NCBI RefSeq assembly: GCF_042665545.1
Contig: NZ_JBHTCM010000004.1
Coordinates: 1-64,000 of the forward strand
Length of the DNA stretch: 64,000 bases
Reading direction: 5' to 3'
From: Rhodocista pekingensis
GTDB taxonomy: Bacteria > Pseudomonadota > Alphaproteobacteria > Azospirillales > Azospirillaceae
Shown here: positions 30,845 to 39,547 of the stretch, in pieces
Layout: the number at the start of each line of letters is the position of its first letter
How positions within the stretch are numbered: position 1 is the stretch's first letter
The notes under the pieces: generated by a model
Databases searched by the model: none
The model's input: the letters and a program-made list of their open reading frames with translations, nothing else
Told to the model about the DNA's origin: nothing
Translations under genes and position numbers: made by a program

Positions 30845-32206
30845 ATGACTACGCCCCCCGGTCCCTCCCCGTCCCATGGAAGCTGGCTGCGCGACACGCT
30901 GCTGCGCCGGCTGCTCGCCAACGCCTCCAAGCTGCTGGGCGGCAAGGCGCTGAACGCCGTCTTCGGGCTGGGCGCCCTGGCGGTGGCTGCGCGCGGGCTG
31001 GGGGTGGAGCAGTTCGGCGTGCTGGTGCTGATCCATACCTTCACCCAGGCGGTGGGGGAGATCGCCAAGTTCCAGTCCTGGCAGGCGGTGCTGCGCTACG
31101 GCACGCCGGCGTTGCGGGAGGAGAGGCGGGGCGACTTCCAGCGTCTGATCCGCTTCACGGTGCTGCTGGACGGGATCAGCGCCGTGCTGGGCATGGCGCT
31201 GGCGGTGGCCGTGGCCGGGCTGGCCGGGCCGGCCTTCGGATGGCCGGACGAGGTGCTGCCGGCGGCCATGCTGTACGTCACTTCCTGTCTGTTCATGGTG
31301 ACGGCGACGCCGACGGGCGTGCTGCGCCTGGTCGACCGCTTCGACCTGCTGGCCTGGCAGAGCACGGTGGGCGCCGCCGTGCGCTGCCTGGCCGGGGCGG
31401 CGGTCTGGGCGGCGGGCGGGGGACTCGGCGCCTTCCTTGTGGCCTGGTACGTGGCGACGGCCGCGGCCGGTGTCTTCCTGATCGCCGCGGGCTGGCGCGA
31501 GCTGTCCCGCGGCGGCCTGCTGGCGGGCTGGCGCTGGCGGGGCGGCGGGCTGACGGCGGGGTTCCCCGGCATCTGGGGCTTCGTCTGGACGACGAACCTG
31601 AACACGACGCTGGAACTGGCCTTCACCCACATGGGCACGCTGGCGGCCGGCGCCTTCCTGGGCACGCGGGAGGCGGCGCTGTTCCGCATCGCGCGTCAGT
31701 TCGCCGACGCCCTGGCCAAGCCGGCGAAGCTGCTGGTGCCGGCCATCTATCCGGAGCTGGCCCGGCTCTACGCCGCCGGCGACATCGCCGGCATCCGACG
31801 GCTGATGCAGCGTTCGGCCCTGCTGGCCGGACTGGTGGCGACCGTCATGATGGTGGCGGTCTGGCTGCTGGGCGAATGGGTGCTGCGGGTGATCGTGGGG
31901 CCGGAGTTCGTGGCCGCGTTCCCGGTCATGCTCTGGCTGGTCGCCGGGGCGGTGGTCGGCATCTGGGCCTTCCCGCTGGAGCCGCTGCTGATCTCCACCG
32001 GCCATGCCGGTGCCGCGCTGCGGGTCCGGCTCTGGTCCACCGCGCTCTACGTGCCGCTGCTGCTGCTGCTGCTGGACACGGTGGGGCTGATCGGTGCCGG
32101 CTGGGCGGCGCTGGCGGCATCCCTCTTCATCTTCGTCGCGCTGCTGCTGCCGGTCATCCGCTGGTTCGGCCGCAGCGGCGGGCAGCCCGGGCCGCAGCAT
32201 CCCTGA
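30845..32206 (+). CDS. Polysaccharide/lipid-linked glycan flippase (Wzx/MATE-like)
   Basis: The 453-residue product is a polytopic membrane protein with about 12 to 14 helices. It has the Wzx-type start LLGGKALNAVFGLGALAVAARGLG and the FGVLVLIHTFTQ segment. Such proteins flip lipid-linked oligosaccharides across the inner membrane. No Wzy polymerase is near, so a small glycan or glycolipid is more likely than a long polymer. Its end overlaps the convergent glycosyltransferase by 53 nt. Confidence 0.8.
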   Translation: MTTPPGPSPSHGSWLRDTLLRRLLANASKLLGGKALNAVFGLGALAVAARGLGVEQFGVLVLIHTFTQAVGEIAKFQSWQAVLRYGTPALREERRGDFQRLIRFTVLLDGISAVLGMALAVAVAGLAGPAFGWPDEVLPAAMLYVTSCLFMVTATPTGVLRLVDRFDLLAWQSTVGAAVRCLAGAAVWAAGGGLGAFLVAWYVATAAAGVFLIAAGWRELSRGGLLAGWRWRGGGLTAGFPGIWGFVWTTNLNTTLELAFTHMGTLAAGAFLGTREAALFRIARQFADALAKPAKLLVPAIYPELARLYAAGDIAGIRRLMQRSALLAGLVATVMMVAVWLLGEWVLRVIVGPEFVAAFPVMLWLVAGAVVGIWAFPLEPLLISTGHAGAALRVRLWSTALYVPLLLLLLDTVGLIGAGWAALAASLFIFVALLLPVIRWFGRSGGQPGPQHP

Positions 32207-33347
32207 GCGCGTCGCGGTAGGCGAGGGCCGCACCGGCGACGGAGAAGTCCCGCGCCCGCGCCATCAGTGCCGCCTTGTCCGCCGGGCGGTCGAGCAACGT
32301 CTCGATGGCCTGGGCGAGCGCCAGATCGTCGCCCACCGGGACCAGCGGCCCGAGCCGCCCGTCCTCCAGGATCTCCCTGCTGCCGCCGGGGCAGTCGGTG
32401 CTGGCGACGGGGCAGCCGACGGCCATTGCCTCGATCAGCGCCCCGGGCATGCCCTCCCAGCGGGAGGACAGGACGAAGCCCGCCGCCCCCGCCAGGGCGG
32501 GGAAGGGGTTCGGCACGAAACCCGGCAGCGCCACGCTGGCGGCGATGCCCAGATCCTCCGCCAACCGGGTCAGCCAGCCGCGCTCCTCCCCCTCGCCCAG
32601 GATCAGCAGGCGCACCGGCCGCCGGCTCCAGACCCGGGCCACGGCGCGCAGCAGGGTGGGGAAGTCCTTCTGCCGGACCAGCCGCCCCAGCCCCAGGATC
32701 ACCGGCGGGCCGCCGTCGGCCAGCCAAGGGTGCGGCGGCGGCAGCGCCGCCCGCGCCGCCACGTCATCCTCCACCACCGGGTTGGGGATGGCGGCCACGC
32801 GGTCCGCCAGCTCCGGCACCAGGGCCGCCGTCTCCCGCGCCAGATCGGCGGAGACGCAGAGCGCCGCATCCACTGCGCCGTAGGTCCGGCGCACGGCCCA
32901 GCGGCGCAGCCGGTCGCGCAGGCGCTCGCGGCCGCCGACCATGGCATTGCTGACCCGCACGGCCAGCGCCGTGCCGGGCACGCCGGCCAGCCGGTGGGCC
33001 AGCACGGTGGCCAGCGCCGCATGGTTGGCCGCGGCCATCAGCACGTCCGGCCGCTCCCGCCGGACCCAGGCGGCCAGGGCGGGGATCGCCGCGGCCATGC
33101 GCAGGGAGCGGCCCGGCAGGCGGGCGGCCGGGCCGCCGACCACCGTCAGCCGGACCGTCGGCGGCAGTTCCGCCCGCAGCGGGCCGTCGGCCCGCACCAC
33201 CAGCAGGTCGATGTGCGCGCCCAGCCCGGCCAGGGCGCCGGCCAGGGCGAGGGTGCGGCGTTGCGCCCCACCGGCCTCGAATCCATGCAGGACCAGGGCG
33301 ATCCGTTCCGCGGAAGGGCTGTCGGCTTCTGTGGAATCCATGGGCAT
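32154..33347 (-). CDS. Glycosyltransferase family 4
   Basis: The 397-residue protein has a GT-B fold: an N-terminal half starting IALVLHGFEAGGAQRRTLALA and a C-terminal half with ILGLGRLVRQKDFPTLLRA, GFVPNPF and SRWEGMPGALIEAMAVGCPV, the EX7E-type region that binds the sugar nucleotide. ATG 33347 is used; a second ATG two codons later is possible. Acceptor and sugar are unknown. Next to the sphingolipid genes it could glycosylate ceramide, or work with the adjacent flippase. Confidence 0.82.
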   Translation of the reverse strand: MPMDSTEADSPSAERIALVLHGFEAGGAQRRTLALAGALAGLGAHIDLLVVRADGPLRAELPPTVRLTVVGGPAARLPGRSLRMAAAIPALAAWVRRERPDVLMAAANHAALATVLAHRLAGVPGTALAVRVSNAMVGGRERLRDRLRRWAVRRTYGAVDAALCVSADLARETAALVPELADRVAAIPNPVVEDDVAARAALPPPHPWLADGGPPVILGLGRLVRQKDFPTLLRAVARVWSRRPVRLLILGEGEERGWLTRLAEDLGIAASVALPGFVPNPFPALAGAAGFVLSSRWEGMPGALIEAMAVGCPVASTDCPGGSREILEDGRLGPLVPVGDDLALAQAIETLLDRPADKAALMARARDFSVAGAALAYRDALRDAAARAARRCGRTSG

Positions 33348-33492
33348 CGCTGGTCCGACGGTATGGCCCGGGCCGTTCCCCGGGGGCGGCCACGGGGACG
33401 ACGATTGCCCGGCGCGGCGGTCGATGCTAACCAATCGCCTTCATCCTACGGGATCAACCCCTTTCCGCCTGCAAGGGCGGTGTGTTGCAGGC

Positions 33493-35259
33493 ATGCAGAG
33501 TCCGACCCCGACCGAGAGCACCCTCCCTGCCCTGCGTCTGGCCGACTTCGACACCGTGACGGAGGCGTTGGACTACGCCGCGCGGGGGCGGAGCGGTCTC
33601 AACTTCTATTCGGGCAAGGGGGAACTGACCGAGGTCCTGCCCTATGCGCTGCTGCGCGAGCAGGCGATCGACCTCGCCCGGCGGATGCTGAAGGCGGGGC
33701 TGCGGCCGGGCGACACCGTCGCCATGATCGCGGAGACCGACGGCGACTTCCTGCGCGCCTTCTATGCCTGCCAGTATGCCGGGCTGGTGCCGGCACCGAT
33801 GCCGCTGCCGGCGGCCTTCGGCGGCAAGGAAGCCTATATCGACCATATCCGCCGGATGATCGAGAGTGCCGGCGCCGCCGCGGCCCTGGCCCCCGCCTTC
33901 CTCCAGGACTGGCTTGCCGCGGCCGTGGCCGGGTTGGACCTGAAGGCGGCGGGCACGCTGTCGCAGATCGCCGACGGTCCGGCCGACGGCGTGGACCTGC
34001 CGCGGGTGGAGCCGGGCAGCCTCTGCTATCTCCAGTTCTCCTCCGGCAGCACCCGGTTCCCCCTGGGCGTCGCGGTGACGCAGCGGGCGCTGATGGCGAA
34101 CGCGGCCGGCATCACGCGGCATGGCCTCCAGGTGCGCCCTGGAGACCGCTGCGTCTCCTGGCTGCCGCTCTACCATGACATGGGGCTGGTGGGATTCCTG
34201 CTGGCGCCCTTGACCAGCCAGCTCAGCGTGGACTTCCTGGCGACGCGCGAGTTCGCCCGGCGGCCGCTGCTGTGGCTGCAACTGATGACGGACAACGGCG
34301 CCACGCTCTCCTACAGCCCCAGCTTCGGCTACGAGCTGGCGGCGCGCCGGGCGGAGACGGCCTCGACCGGGACGCTGGACCTGTCGCGCTGGCGCGTCGC
34401 CGGGATCGGCGGCGACATGGTGCGGCCGCGGGTGCTGTCCCGCTTCGCCGAGGCCTTTGCCCCGCGTGGCTTCCGCCGGGAGGCCTTCGTCGCCAGCTAC
34501 GGCATGGCCGAGGCCACCCTGGCGCTCAGCTTCGCCCCCCTGGACCGCGGCATCGTCACCGACACTGCCGACCTCGACCGGCTGGAGAATGACGGCGTCG
34601 CCGTGCCCTCCGACGGGGAGGCGGTGCGGGCGCGGGAGTTCGTGCTCTGCGGCCCGGCCCTGCCGGAGCACGAGGTCCAGGTGCGCGGGGAGGACGGAAC
34701 GGTCCTGCCCGAACGCCGCGTCGGCCGCATCTTCGCCCGCGGCCCGTCGCTGATGCGGGAATACCGCGGCCGGCCGGAAGAGACGGCGCAGGTGCTGTCG
34801 CCGGACGGCTGGCTGGACACGGGCGATCTCGGCTACGTGGCGGACGGCCAGATCGTCATCACCGGCCGCGCCAAGGACCTGATCCTCGTCAACGGCCGCA
34901 ACATCTGGCCGCAGGACCTGGAATGGACCGCGGAAACGGGGGTGCCGTCGCTGCGCAGCGGCGACACGGCCGCCTTCTCCGTGGACAGCGATGCCGGCGA
35001 GACGGTGACGGTTCTGGTCCAGTGCCGCGCCACCGACCCCGAAGCGCGCGAGGATCTGCGCCGGGCCGTGGCCGGGGTGCTGCGCGCCGCCCACGGGCTG
35101 GAGGTGGCGGTCGTGCTGGTGCCGCCGCATTCGCTGCCGCAGACCTCATCGGGCAAGCTCAGCCGGTCGCGCGCCCGGCAGATGTTCCTCGCCGGTGCCT
35201 TCGTTCCGCCGGCCGCCCCGTCCGCCGGCGCTGCCGCCGCGGCCGGTCCCGCCGCCTGA
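33493..35259 (+). CDS. Fatty acyl-AMP ligase (FAAL), ceramide pathway type
   Basis: The 588-residue adenylate-forming enzyme has the FAAL form of the P-loop, FSSGSTRFPLGV near residue 185, where SGSTRxPxGV replaces the lysine-containing loop of CoA ligases. It also has SWLPLYHDMGLVG near 220, the ASYGMAEATLALSF motif near 335, GDLGYVADGQIVITGRAKDLI near 445 and the catalytic lysine in SSGKLSRS near 555. FAALs load fatty acid onto an acyl carrier protein. A related gene in the Caulobacter sphingolipid cluster is needed for ceramide synthesis. The epimerase gene begins 11 nt downstream. Confidence 0.88.
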   Translation: MQSPTPTESTLPALRLADFDTVTEALDYAARGRSGLNFYSGKGELTEVLPYALLREQAIDLARRMLKAGLRPGDTVAMIAETDGDFLRAFYACQYAGLVPAPMPLPAAFGGKEAYIDHIRRMIESAGAAAALAPAFLQDWLAAAVAGLDLKAAGTLSQIADGPADGVDLPRVEPGSLCYLQFSSGSTRFPLGVAVTQRALMANAAGITRHGLQVRPGDRCVSWLPLYHDMGLVGFLLAPLTSQLSVDFLATREFARRPLLWLQLMTDNGATLSYSPSFGYELAARRAETASTGTLDLSRWRVAGIGGDMVRPRVLSRFAEAFAPRGFRREAFVASYGMAEATLALSFAPLDRGIVTDTADLDRLENDGVAVPSDGEAVRAREFVLCGPALPEHEVQVRGEDGTVLPERRVGRIFARGPSLMREYRGRPEETAQVLSPDGWLDTGDLGYVADGQIVITGRAKDLILVNGRNIWPQDLEWTAETGVPSLRSGDTAAFSVDSDAGETVTVLVQCRATDPEAREDLRRAVAGVLRAAHGLEVAVVLVPPHSLPQTSSGKLSRSRARQMFLAGAFVPPAAPSAGAAAAAGPAA

Positions 35260-35270
35260 TCCCGCCGGGC

Positions 35271-36236
35271 ATGGACGGCCCGTCTCCCGTCGCCGCCGTC
35301 ACCGGCGCCACCGGCTTCCTGGGCCGGTTCCTGGTCCGGGCGCTTCACCGTCAGGGCTTCCAGGTCCGCATCCTGGCGCGCCAGGACCCGGTGCATCCGC
35401 TGTTCCGCGACATCCCGCTGGAGGTGGTGCCGGGTGACCTCGCCTGCGCGCCGGCGCTGGCGCGGCTGGTCGCCGGGGCGGCGACCGTGGTGCATGCGGC
35501 CGGACTCATCAAGGCCGCCACCGCCAGCGACTTCTTCGCCGTCAACGAGGGCGGGGCCGCTCGGGTGGGGGCGGCGCTGGCCGGCCATGCCGCGGGCGCC
35601 CGCCTGTTGGTCGTCTCCAGCCTCGCCGCGCGGGAGCCGGAGCTTTCCCCCTATGCCGCCAGCAAGCGGGCGGGGGAGGGGGCGGCCGTCTCCGCGGCGG
35701 CGACGGCGGACTGGTGCGTCGTCCGGCCGCCGGCGGTGTACGGTCCCTGGGACCGGGAGACGCTGGCCCTGTTCAAGGCCGCGGCAGGCCCCGTCGTGCC
35801 CGTCCTGGGCGGCCCGGAAGCACGGCTGGCGCTGATCCAGGTGGAGGAGGCGGCGGCGGCCGTGGCGGCGCTGGCCCGGCCCGGCGGACCGGCCGGAAGC
35901 ACGTTCGAACTGGCCGATCCGCGATCCGCCGGCTATGGCTGGGATGAACTGCTGGACGCGGCAGCGGCAGCCGTGGGCCGGCGCGCAAGGCGCATCCCCC
36001 TGCCGAATTCGGCCTTGCACCTGCTTGGCCGTATGGGCAGCCTCCGCGCCCGGGTCAGCGGCCGGCCGGTCATGCTCACCGCGGACAAGGTCCGGGAGAT
36101 CCTGCACGAGGACTGGTCGGTCCGGCCCGACCGGATGCCCCCGCCGGAGCTGTGGTCACCCCGACTCGGGTTGGCCGACGGGTTCGCGGCGACCGCCGCA
36201 TGGTACCGCGAGAGGGGCTGGCTGGCCGTCGTCTAG
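35271..36236 (+). CDS. NAD-dependent epimerase/reductase, ceramide-reductase (CerR) homologue
   Basis: The 321-residue extended SDR has TGATGFLG (residues 11-18), Ser117 and a YAASK active site with Tyr128 and Lys132. In Caulobacter the epimerase-type gene between the FAAL and acpR/spt genes encodes the reductase that acts on the 3-keto group during ceramide synthesis. Order and neighbours are the same here, which supports that role. The ATG at 35271 lies 11 nt after the ligase stop. Confidence 0.82.
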   Translation: MDGPSPVAAVTGATGFLGRFLVRALHRQGFQVRILARQDPVHPLFRDIPLEVVPGDLACAPALARLVAGAATVVHAAGLIKAATASDFFAVNEGGAARVGAALAGHAAGARLLVVSSLAAREPELSPYAASKRAGEGAAVSAAATADWCVVRPPAVYGPWDRETLALFKAAAGPVVPVLGGPEARLALIQVEEAAAAVAALARPGGPAGSTFELADPRSAGYGWDELLDAAAAAVGRRARRIPLPNSALHLLGRMGSLRARVSGRPVMLTADKVREILHEDWSVRPDRMPPPELWSPRLGLADGFAATAAWYRERGWLAVV

Positions 36237-36378
36237 CGGGGTGTTGCTGATTTACAATCATTTCCCCGGTTATCCGGGGGACGGGAATCGCCCTGGAAGG
36301 TTTCTGCTTGCATCAGCGGACGTTGCACTTACCTTACGGCGACGTGACCGATTTCTGATAGGGCGAGTTCACGGGTGG

Positions 36379-36394
36379 AGTGACCGCGGTCACA
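36379..36394. promoter_or_regulatory. CRP-like palindrome before acpR-spt
   Basis: AGTGACCGCGGTCACA contains a perfect 14-bp palindrome and fits AGTGA-N6-TCACA, one mismatch from the CRP consensus. It ends 24 nt before the acyl carrier protein ATG, a position more typical of repression than activation. The 36237-36418 gap is AT-richer than its surroundings and was otherwise uninformative. Confidence 0.55.
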
Positions 36395-36418
36395 TTGCAA
36401 ACTTGACGGCATGGTTAG

Positions 36419-36670
36419 ATGAACTCCGATAACGGCGCCATCATTGAAGAGATTATCCGTGCTCTCGGGCCCAGCTTGACTCCGGGCGTCGTCATAACCC
36501 CTGAAACGAACATCACCCGCGATCTGGGGCTGGATTCGCTGGCAGTGATGAACTTCGTCATGGTTCTTGAAGACAAGTTCGACGTCTCAATCCCTCTCGA
36601 CAAGATCGCGGAAGTGGAAACCGTGGGCGACCTTGCGAGAACCATCAATGAACTCCGGGGCGGCAACTAG
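36419..36670 (+). CDS. acpR: Dedicated acyl carrier protein (AcpR-like)
   Basis: The 83-residue acidic protein has the phosphopantetheine site DLGLDSLAVMNF with Ser40, and a four-helix ACP length. It differs from housekeeping AcpP and lies 3 nt before serine palmitoyltransferase, as acpR does in Caulobacter. It probably presents the acyl chain made by the FAAL. Codon use is less GC-rich than in neighbouring genes, as often seen for small ACPs, so this is not taken as evidence of transfer. Confidence 0.88.
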   Translation: MNSDNGAIIEEIIRALGPSLTPGVVITPETNITRDLGLDSLAVMNFVMVLEDKFDVSIPLDKIAEVETVGDLARTINELRGGN

Positions 36671-36673
36671 AAC

Positions 36674-37894
36674 ATGACCATACTCGCGAAATTCGCACCG
36701 CTGCGGGAGGCCTATGAGAAGCTCAGAGAGTTTGGTCACGATCCCTTCTCGGTCCAGTTCGATCGGATCGTTTCGCCGACTGAGGGCATTCTCGGGGGCC
36801 GCCGCACGATCCTGCTCGGGACCAACAACTATCTGGGGCTGACCTTCGACCAGAGCTGCATCGACAAGGCCGTGGAGGCCGTGGTCGAGCAGGGGACCGG
36901 CACCACCGGGTCCCGCATCGCGAATGGCAGCTATGCCGGCCACCGCGATCTGGAGGCCGCCCTCGCCCGCTTCTACGGGCGCCAGCACTGCATGGTGTTC
37001 ACGACGGGCTATCAGGCGAACCTGGGTATCCTGTCCACGCTGGTGGGCAAGGACGACATCCTGGTGATCGACGCCGACAGCCACGCCAGCATCTACGACG
37101 CCTGCAAGATGGGGCAGGCGCAGGTCGTGCGCTTCCGCCACAACGATCCCGACGATCTCTACAAGCGGCTGAACCGCCTGTCCACGCATCCGGGCAACAA
37201 GCTCGTGGTGGTGGAGGGCATCTATTCGATGCTCGGCGATACCGCGCCGCTGAAGGAGATCGCCCAGGTCAAGCGCGAGACGGGCGCCTTCCTGTTGGTG
37301 GACGAGGCGCACTCGATGGGCGTGCTCGGCGCGCACGGCCGCGGTCTGGCCGAGGCCGCGGGCGTGGAGCAGGATGTCGATTTCATCGTCGGCACCTTCT
37401 CCAAGAGCCTGGGCGCCGTCGGCGGTTTCTGCGTCTCCGACCTGCCGGACTTCGACATTCTGCGCGTCGCCTGCCGGCCCTACATGTTCACGGCCTCGCT
37501 GCCGCCGTCGGTCATCGCCTCCACCATGCAGGCGCTGCACCGCATGCAGGAGGAACCGGCGCTGCGCCTGCGGCTGACGGCCAATGCCCGCCGCCTGTAC
37601 GACGGGCTGAAGGGCCTCGGCTTCCGGGTCGGGCCGGAGGCGAACCCCATCGTCTCCATCGCCCTGCCCAGCCGGGAGATCGCCATCGCCTTCTGGAACA
37701 TGCTGCTGGACAACGGCCTGTACCTGAATCTGGCGCTGCCGCCGGCCACGCCGGACAATCTCCCCCTGCTGCGCTCCAGCGTCAGCGCGGCGCACACGCC
37801 GCAGCAGATCGAGACGGCCATCGGCCTGTTCGCCCAGATCGGGCGCAGCCTCGGGCTGCTGCCGGCCACCAAGGTGCATGCCGCCGCCGAGTGA
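36674..37894 (+). CDS. spt: Serine palmitoyltransferase
   Basis: This PLP enzyme of the alpha-oxoamine synthase family condenses L-serine with a fatty acyl thioester to give 3-ketosphinganine, the first sphingoid base. The 406-residue product has the substrate loop TGTTGSRIANGSYAGH (residues 75-90), DEAHSMG (210-216) and the PLP lysine K244 in TFSKSLGAVGG. The close relatives KBL and BioF differ in context; the acyl carrier protein, FAAL and ceramide genes around it decide the call. It is followed by a terminator. Confidence 0.92.
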   Translation: MTILAKFAPLREAYEKLREFGHDPFSVQFDRIVSPTEGILGGRRTILLGTNNYLGLTFDQSCIDKAVEAVVEQGTGTTGSRIANGSYAGHRDLEAALARFYGRQHCMVFTTGYQANLGILSTLVGKDDILVIDADSHASIYDACKMGQAQVVRFRHNDPDDLYKRLNRLSTHPGNKLVVVEGIYSMLGDTAPLKEIAQVKRETGAFLLVDEAHSMGVLGAHGRGLAEAAGVEQDVDFIVGTFSKSLGAVGGFCVSDLPDFDILRVACRPYMFTASLPPSVIASTMQALHRMQEEPALRLRLTANARRLYDGLKGLGFRVGPEANPIVSIALPSREIAIAFWNMLLDNGLYLNLALPPATPDNLPLLRSSVSAAHTPQQIETAIGLFAQIGRSLGLLPATKVHAAAE

Positions 37895-37920
37895 CGGCGC
37901 GGTATTCCGCACGGTCCGGG

Positions 37921-37950
37921 AAGGGCGGGGGCGCAGGCTCCCGCCCTTTT
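37921..37950 (+). terminator. Rho-independent terminator after spt
   Basis: AAGGGCGGG (37921-37929) pairs with CCCGCCCTT (37940-37948), a 9-bp stem with a T-run (TTTT). It lies 26 nt past the spt stop and 19 nt before the convergent methyltransferase stop. Confidence 0.8.
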
Positions 37951-37968
37951 CTGTTCAGGCTTTCCCGG

Positions 37969-38565
37969 TCAGGCTTCCCGGCGCCAGAGACCGGCCAGCC
38001 AGGTCTGCCGGCGGCGCGGCACGCCCGGCGGCCGGCGCCATTCCTCCACCGGAACGAACCCCGCCCGGTGCAGCAGCCGCCGCGTCGTCTGCGGCCGGCG
38101 GAAGGACATCCAGCGGTCGCCATCCCAGCCCTCCAGACCGTCGCCCGTGGGATCGCAGCAGTAGAGCACGCCCGCCGGGCGAAGCGCGCGGGCCAGCTCC
38201 GCCAGCAGCGGCTCCAGCAGCGGCGTCGGTACATGCATCAGCACGGCCTGGGCGAAGATGCCGTCGAAGCGCTCCGGTGGCAGGGTCAGGGCCAGGAGGT
38301 CCCGCTCCCAGACCTCGCAGCCGCTTTCCGCCCGGGCGCGCGCGGCCAGGGCCGGGCAGGCGTCCAGCCCGACCGCCGCGTGGCCGGCCGCCGCGAAGGC
38401 CCGCAGGTCGCGGCCCGGCCCGCAGCCGAGATCGAGGATCGCCGCCCGCGCAGGCAGCAGGGCCAGGAAGCGGGCGCGGCTGTCGCTGGTGTCGTGGCCC
38501 AGCAGCGCCTCGGCATAGGCCTCGGCGTGCGCGACATAATGGCCGATGGAACCGGGTCCGGTCAC
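37969..38565 (-). CDS. Class I SAM-dependent methyltransferase
   Basis: The 198-residue product has motif I ILDLGCGPGRD near residues 43-53, an acidic end to strand 2 (GLDA), and FDGIFAQAVLMHVP near 104, as in small-molecule methyltransferases. It is the last gene of the minus-strand arm of the sphingolipid island, 7 nt after the nucleotidyltransferase-like gene. A role in headgroup modification is possible but unproven. Confidence 0.75.
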   Translation of the reverse strand: MTGPGSIGHYVAHAEAYAEALLGHDTSDSRARFLALLPARAAILDLGCGPGRDLRAFAAAGHAAVGLDACPALAARARAESGCEVWERDLLALTLPPERFDGIFAQAVLMHVPTPLLEPLLAELARALRPAGVLYCCDPTGDGLEGWDGDRWMSFRRPQTTRRLLHRAGFVPVEEWRRPPGVPRRRQTWLAGLWRREA

Positions 38566-38572
38566 GGCAGGG

Positions 38573-39547
38573 TCAGCGGATGGCGCCGCGGCGCCAGAGG
38601 AACCAGAGCAGGCCGGGCGCGGCCAGCAGCGGCCAGCGCCGCTGCCAGGGGGCCAGCGCCAGCCGCACGCCGGAATGCCGCTCCACCTTCCAGGCGATGT
38701 AATCGACCCCGTTACGGAAGGTGAAGGCGGCCTTCACCAGCCGCGCGACGTTCAGCAGCTTGCCGGCGACCTGCCGCCGCCGCCAGCGCCGCCGGGCCGA
38801 GTCCCGCTCGCCTGCGGTGAGGTCGGGGCGCAGTATGCCGTCACCGGACCCGTCGAAGCCGGTGCCGGCCAGGGTGAGGGCGGGGCGGAACAGGGCGGCG
38901 TAGCGGTCGGCGGCGTGCCCGACGATGCCGCTGGCGCGGTCGCCCTTCTCCACCCGCAGTTCGGCGGCATAGGTATGGCGGAACAGGGCGTCCCAGAATC
39001 CGACCGGGGTGCCGCTCTCCGGCCCCAGCCGCGCTGCCCACCAAGCCGCGGTGGCGACGGCCGCCGTGACGGCCCCCGCCGCCCAGCGCCCGGCATCGGC
39101 GTCGCGTGCATGGACAAGGCGGACCGGCTGGGCGAAGCGGGCCCAGATCGTCGTGTCCAGGCTGTCCGGCCGCACCGCGCGCTCGAACTGGCTGCGGGAC
39201 ATCACCGCCACCTTGGCCCGCACGGTACGGCCCTGCCAGGGAGTTTCATGGAAGAACACGTTGGGCGGCAGCAGCCGGTTCGCCAGCGCCTGCCAGGTCC
39301 CCCGGCCGTGCCAGCCGGTCAGGCTGTCCACGATCACGTAGAAGTCCAGCACCCCGTCCAGGTCGCCGGTGCGCAGCACGGAACCGTAGAAGAGGACGGC
39401 GGCGACGCTGCCGCCCCCGTGCCGGACCAGATCCAGCGCCAGGGCGGTGGCAGCCGGCGGGACCGGCTCCGCCAGTTCCGCCGCGATCGCCCCGACCAGC
39501 GCCTCGGCAGCGCCGGCGGCCGGCGTCTCCGGGGCGGCCGAAGTCAT
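38573..39547 (-). CDS. Nucleotidyltransferase-like protein of the sphingolipid headgroup arm
   Basis: The 324-residue product has a GS motif followed by a D-x-D-like pair (FYGSVLRTGDLDGVLDFYVIV near residues 53-73), as in the Pol-beta/minimal nucleotidyltransferase fold. A basic C-terminal half follows with one possible membrane-contacting segment near the end. It sits directly after the lipid kinase (4-nt overlap). In Caulobacter, adjacent genes with kinase and CDP-alcohol transferase products make ceramide phosphoglycerate. This protein probably belongs to that function; its reaction is not known to me. Confidence 0.6.
   Translation of the reverse strand: MTSAAPETPAAGAAEALVGAIAAELAEPVPPAATALALDLVRHGGGSVAAVLFYGSVLRTGDLDGVLDFYVIVDSLTGWHGRGTWQALANRLLPPNVFFHETPWQGRTVRAKVAVMSRSQFERAVRPDSLDTTIWARFAQPVRLVHARDADAGRWAAGAVTAAVATAAWWAARLGPESGTPVGFWDALFRHTYAAELRVEKGDRASGIVGHAADRYAALFRPALTLAGTGFDGSGDGILRPDLTAGERDSARRRWRRRQVAGKLLNVARLVKAAFTFRNGVDYIAWKVERHSGVRLALAPWQRRWPLLAAPGLLWFLWRRGAIR

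Noticed and set aside
36323..36361. Sigma70 promoter before acpR (TTGCAC followed by TGATAG)
   Set aside because: Spacing is about 27 nt, far outside the normal range, and no other -10 element fits.
36237..36780. Horizontally acquired segment around acpR
   Set aside because: The region is somewhat AT-richer, but a promoter region and a small acyl carrier protein commonly show this. There are no repeats, integrase or tRNA boundary, and spt continues in normal codon use.
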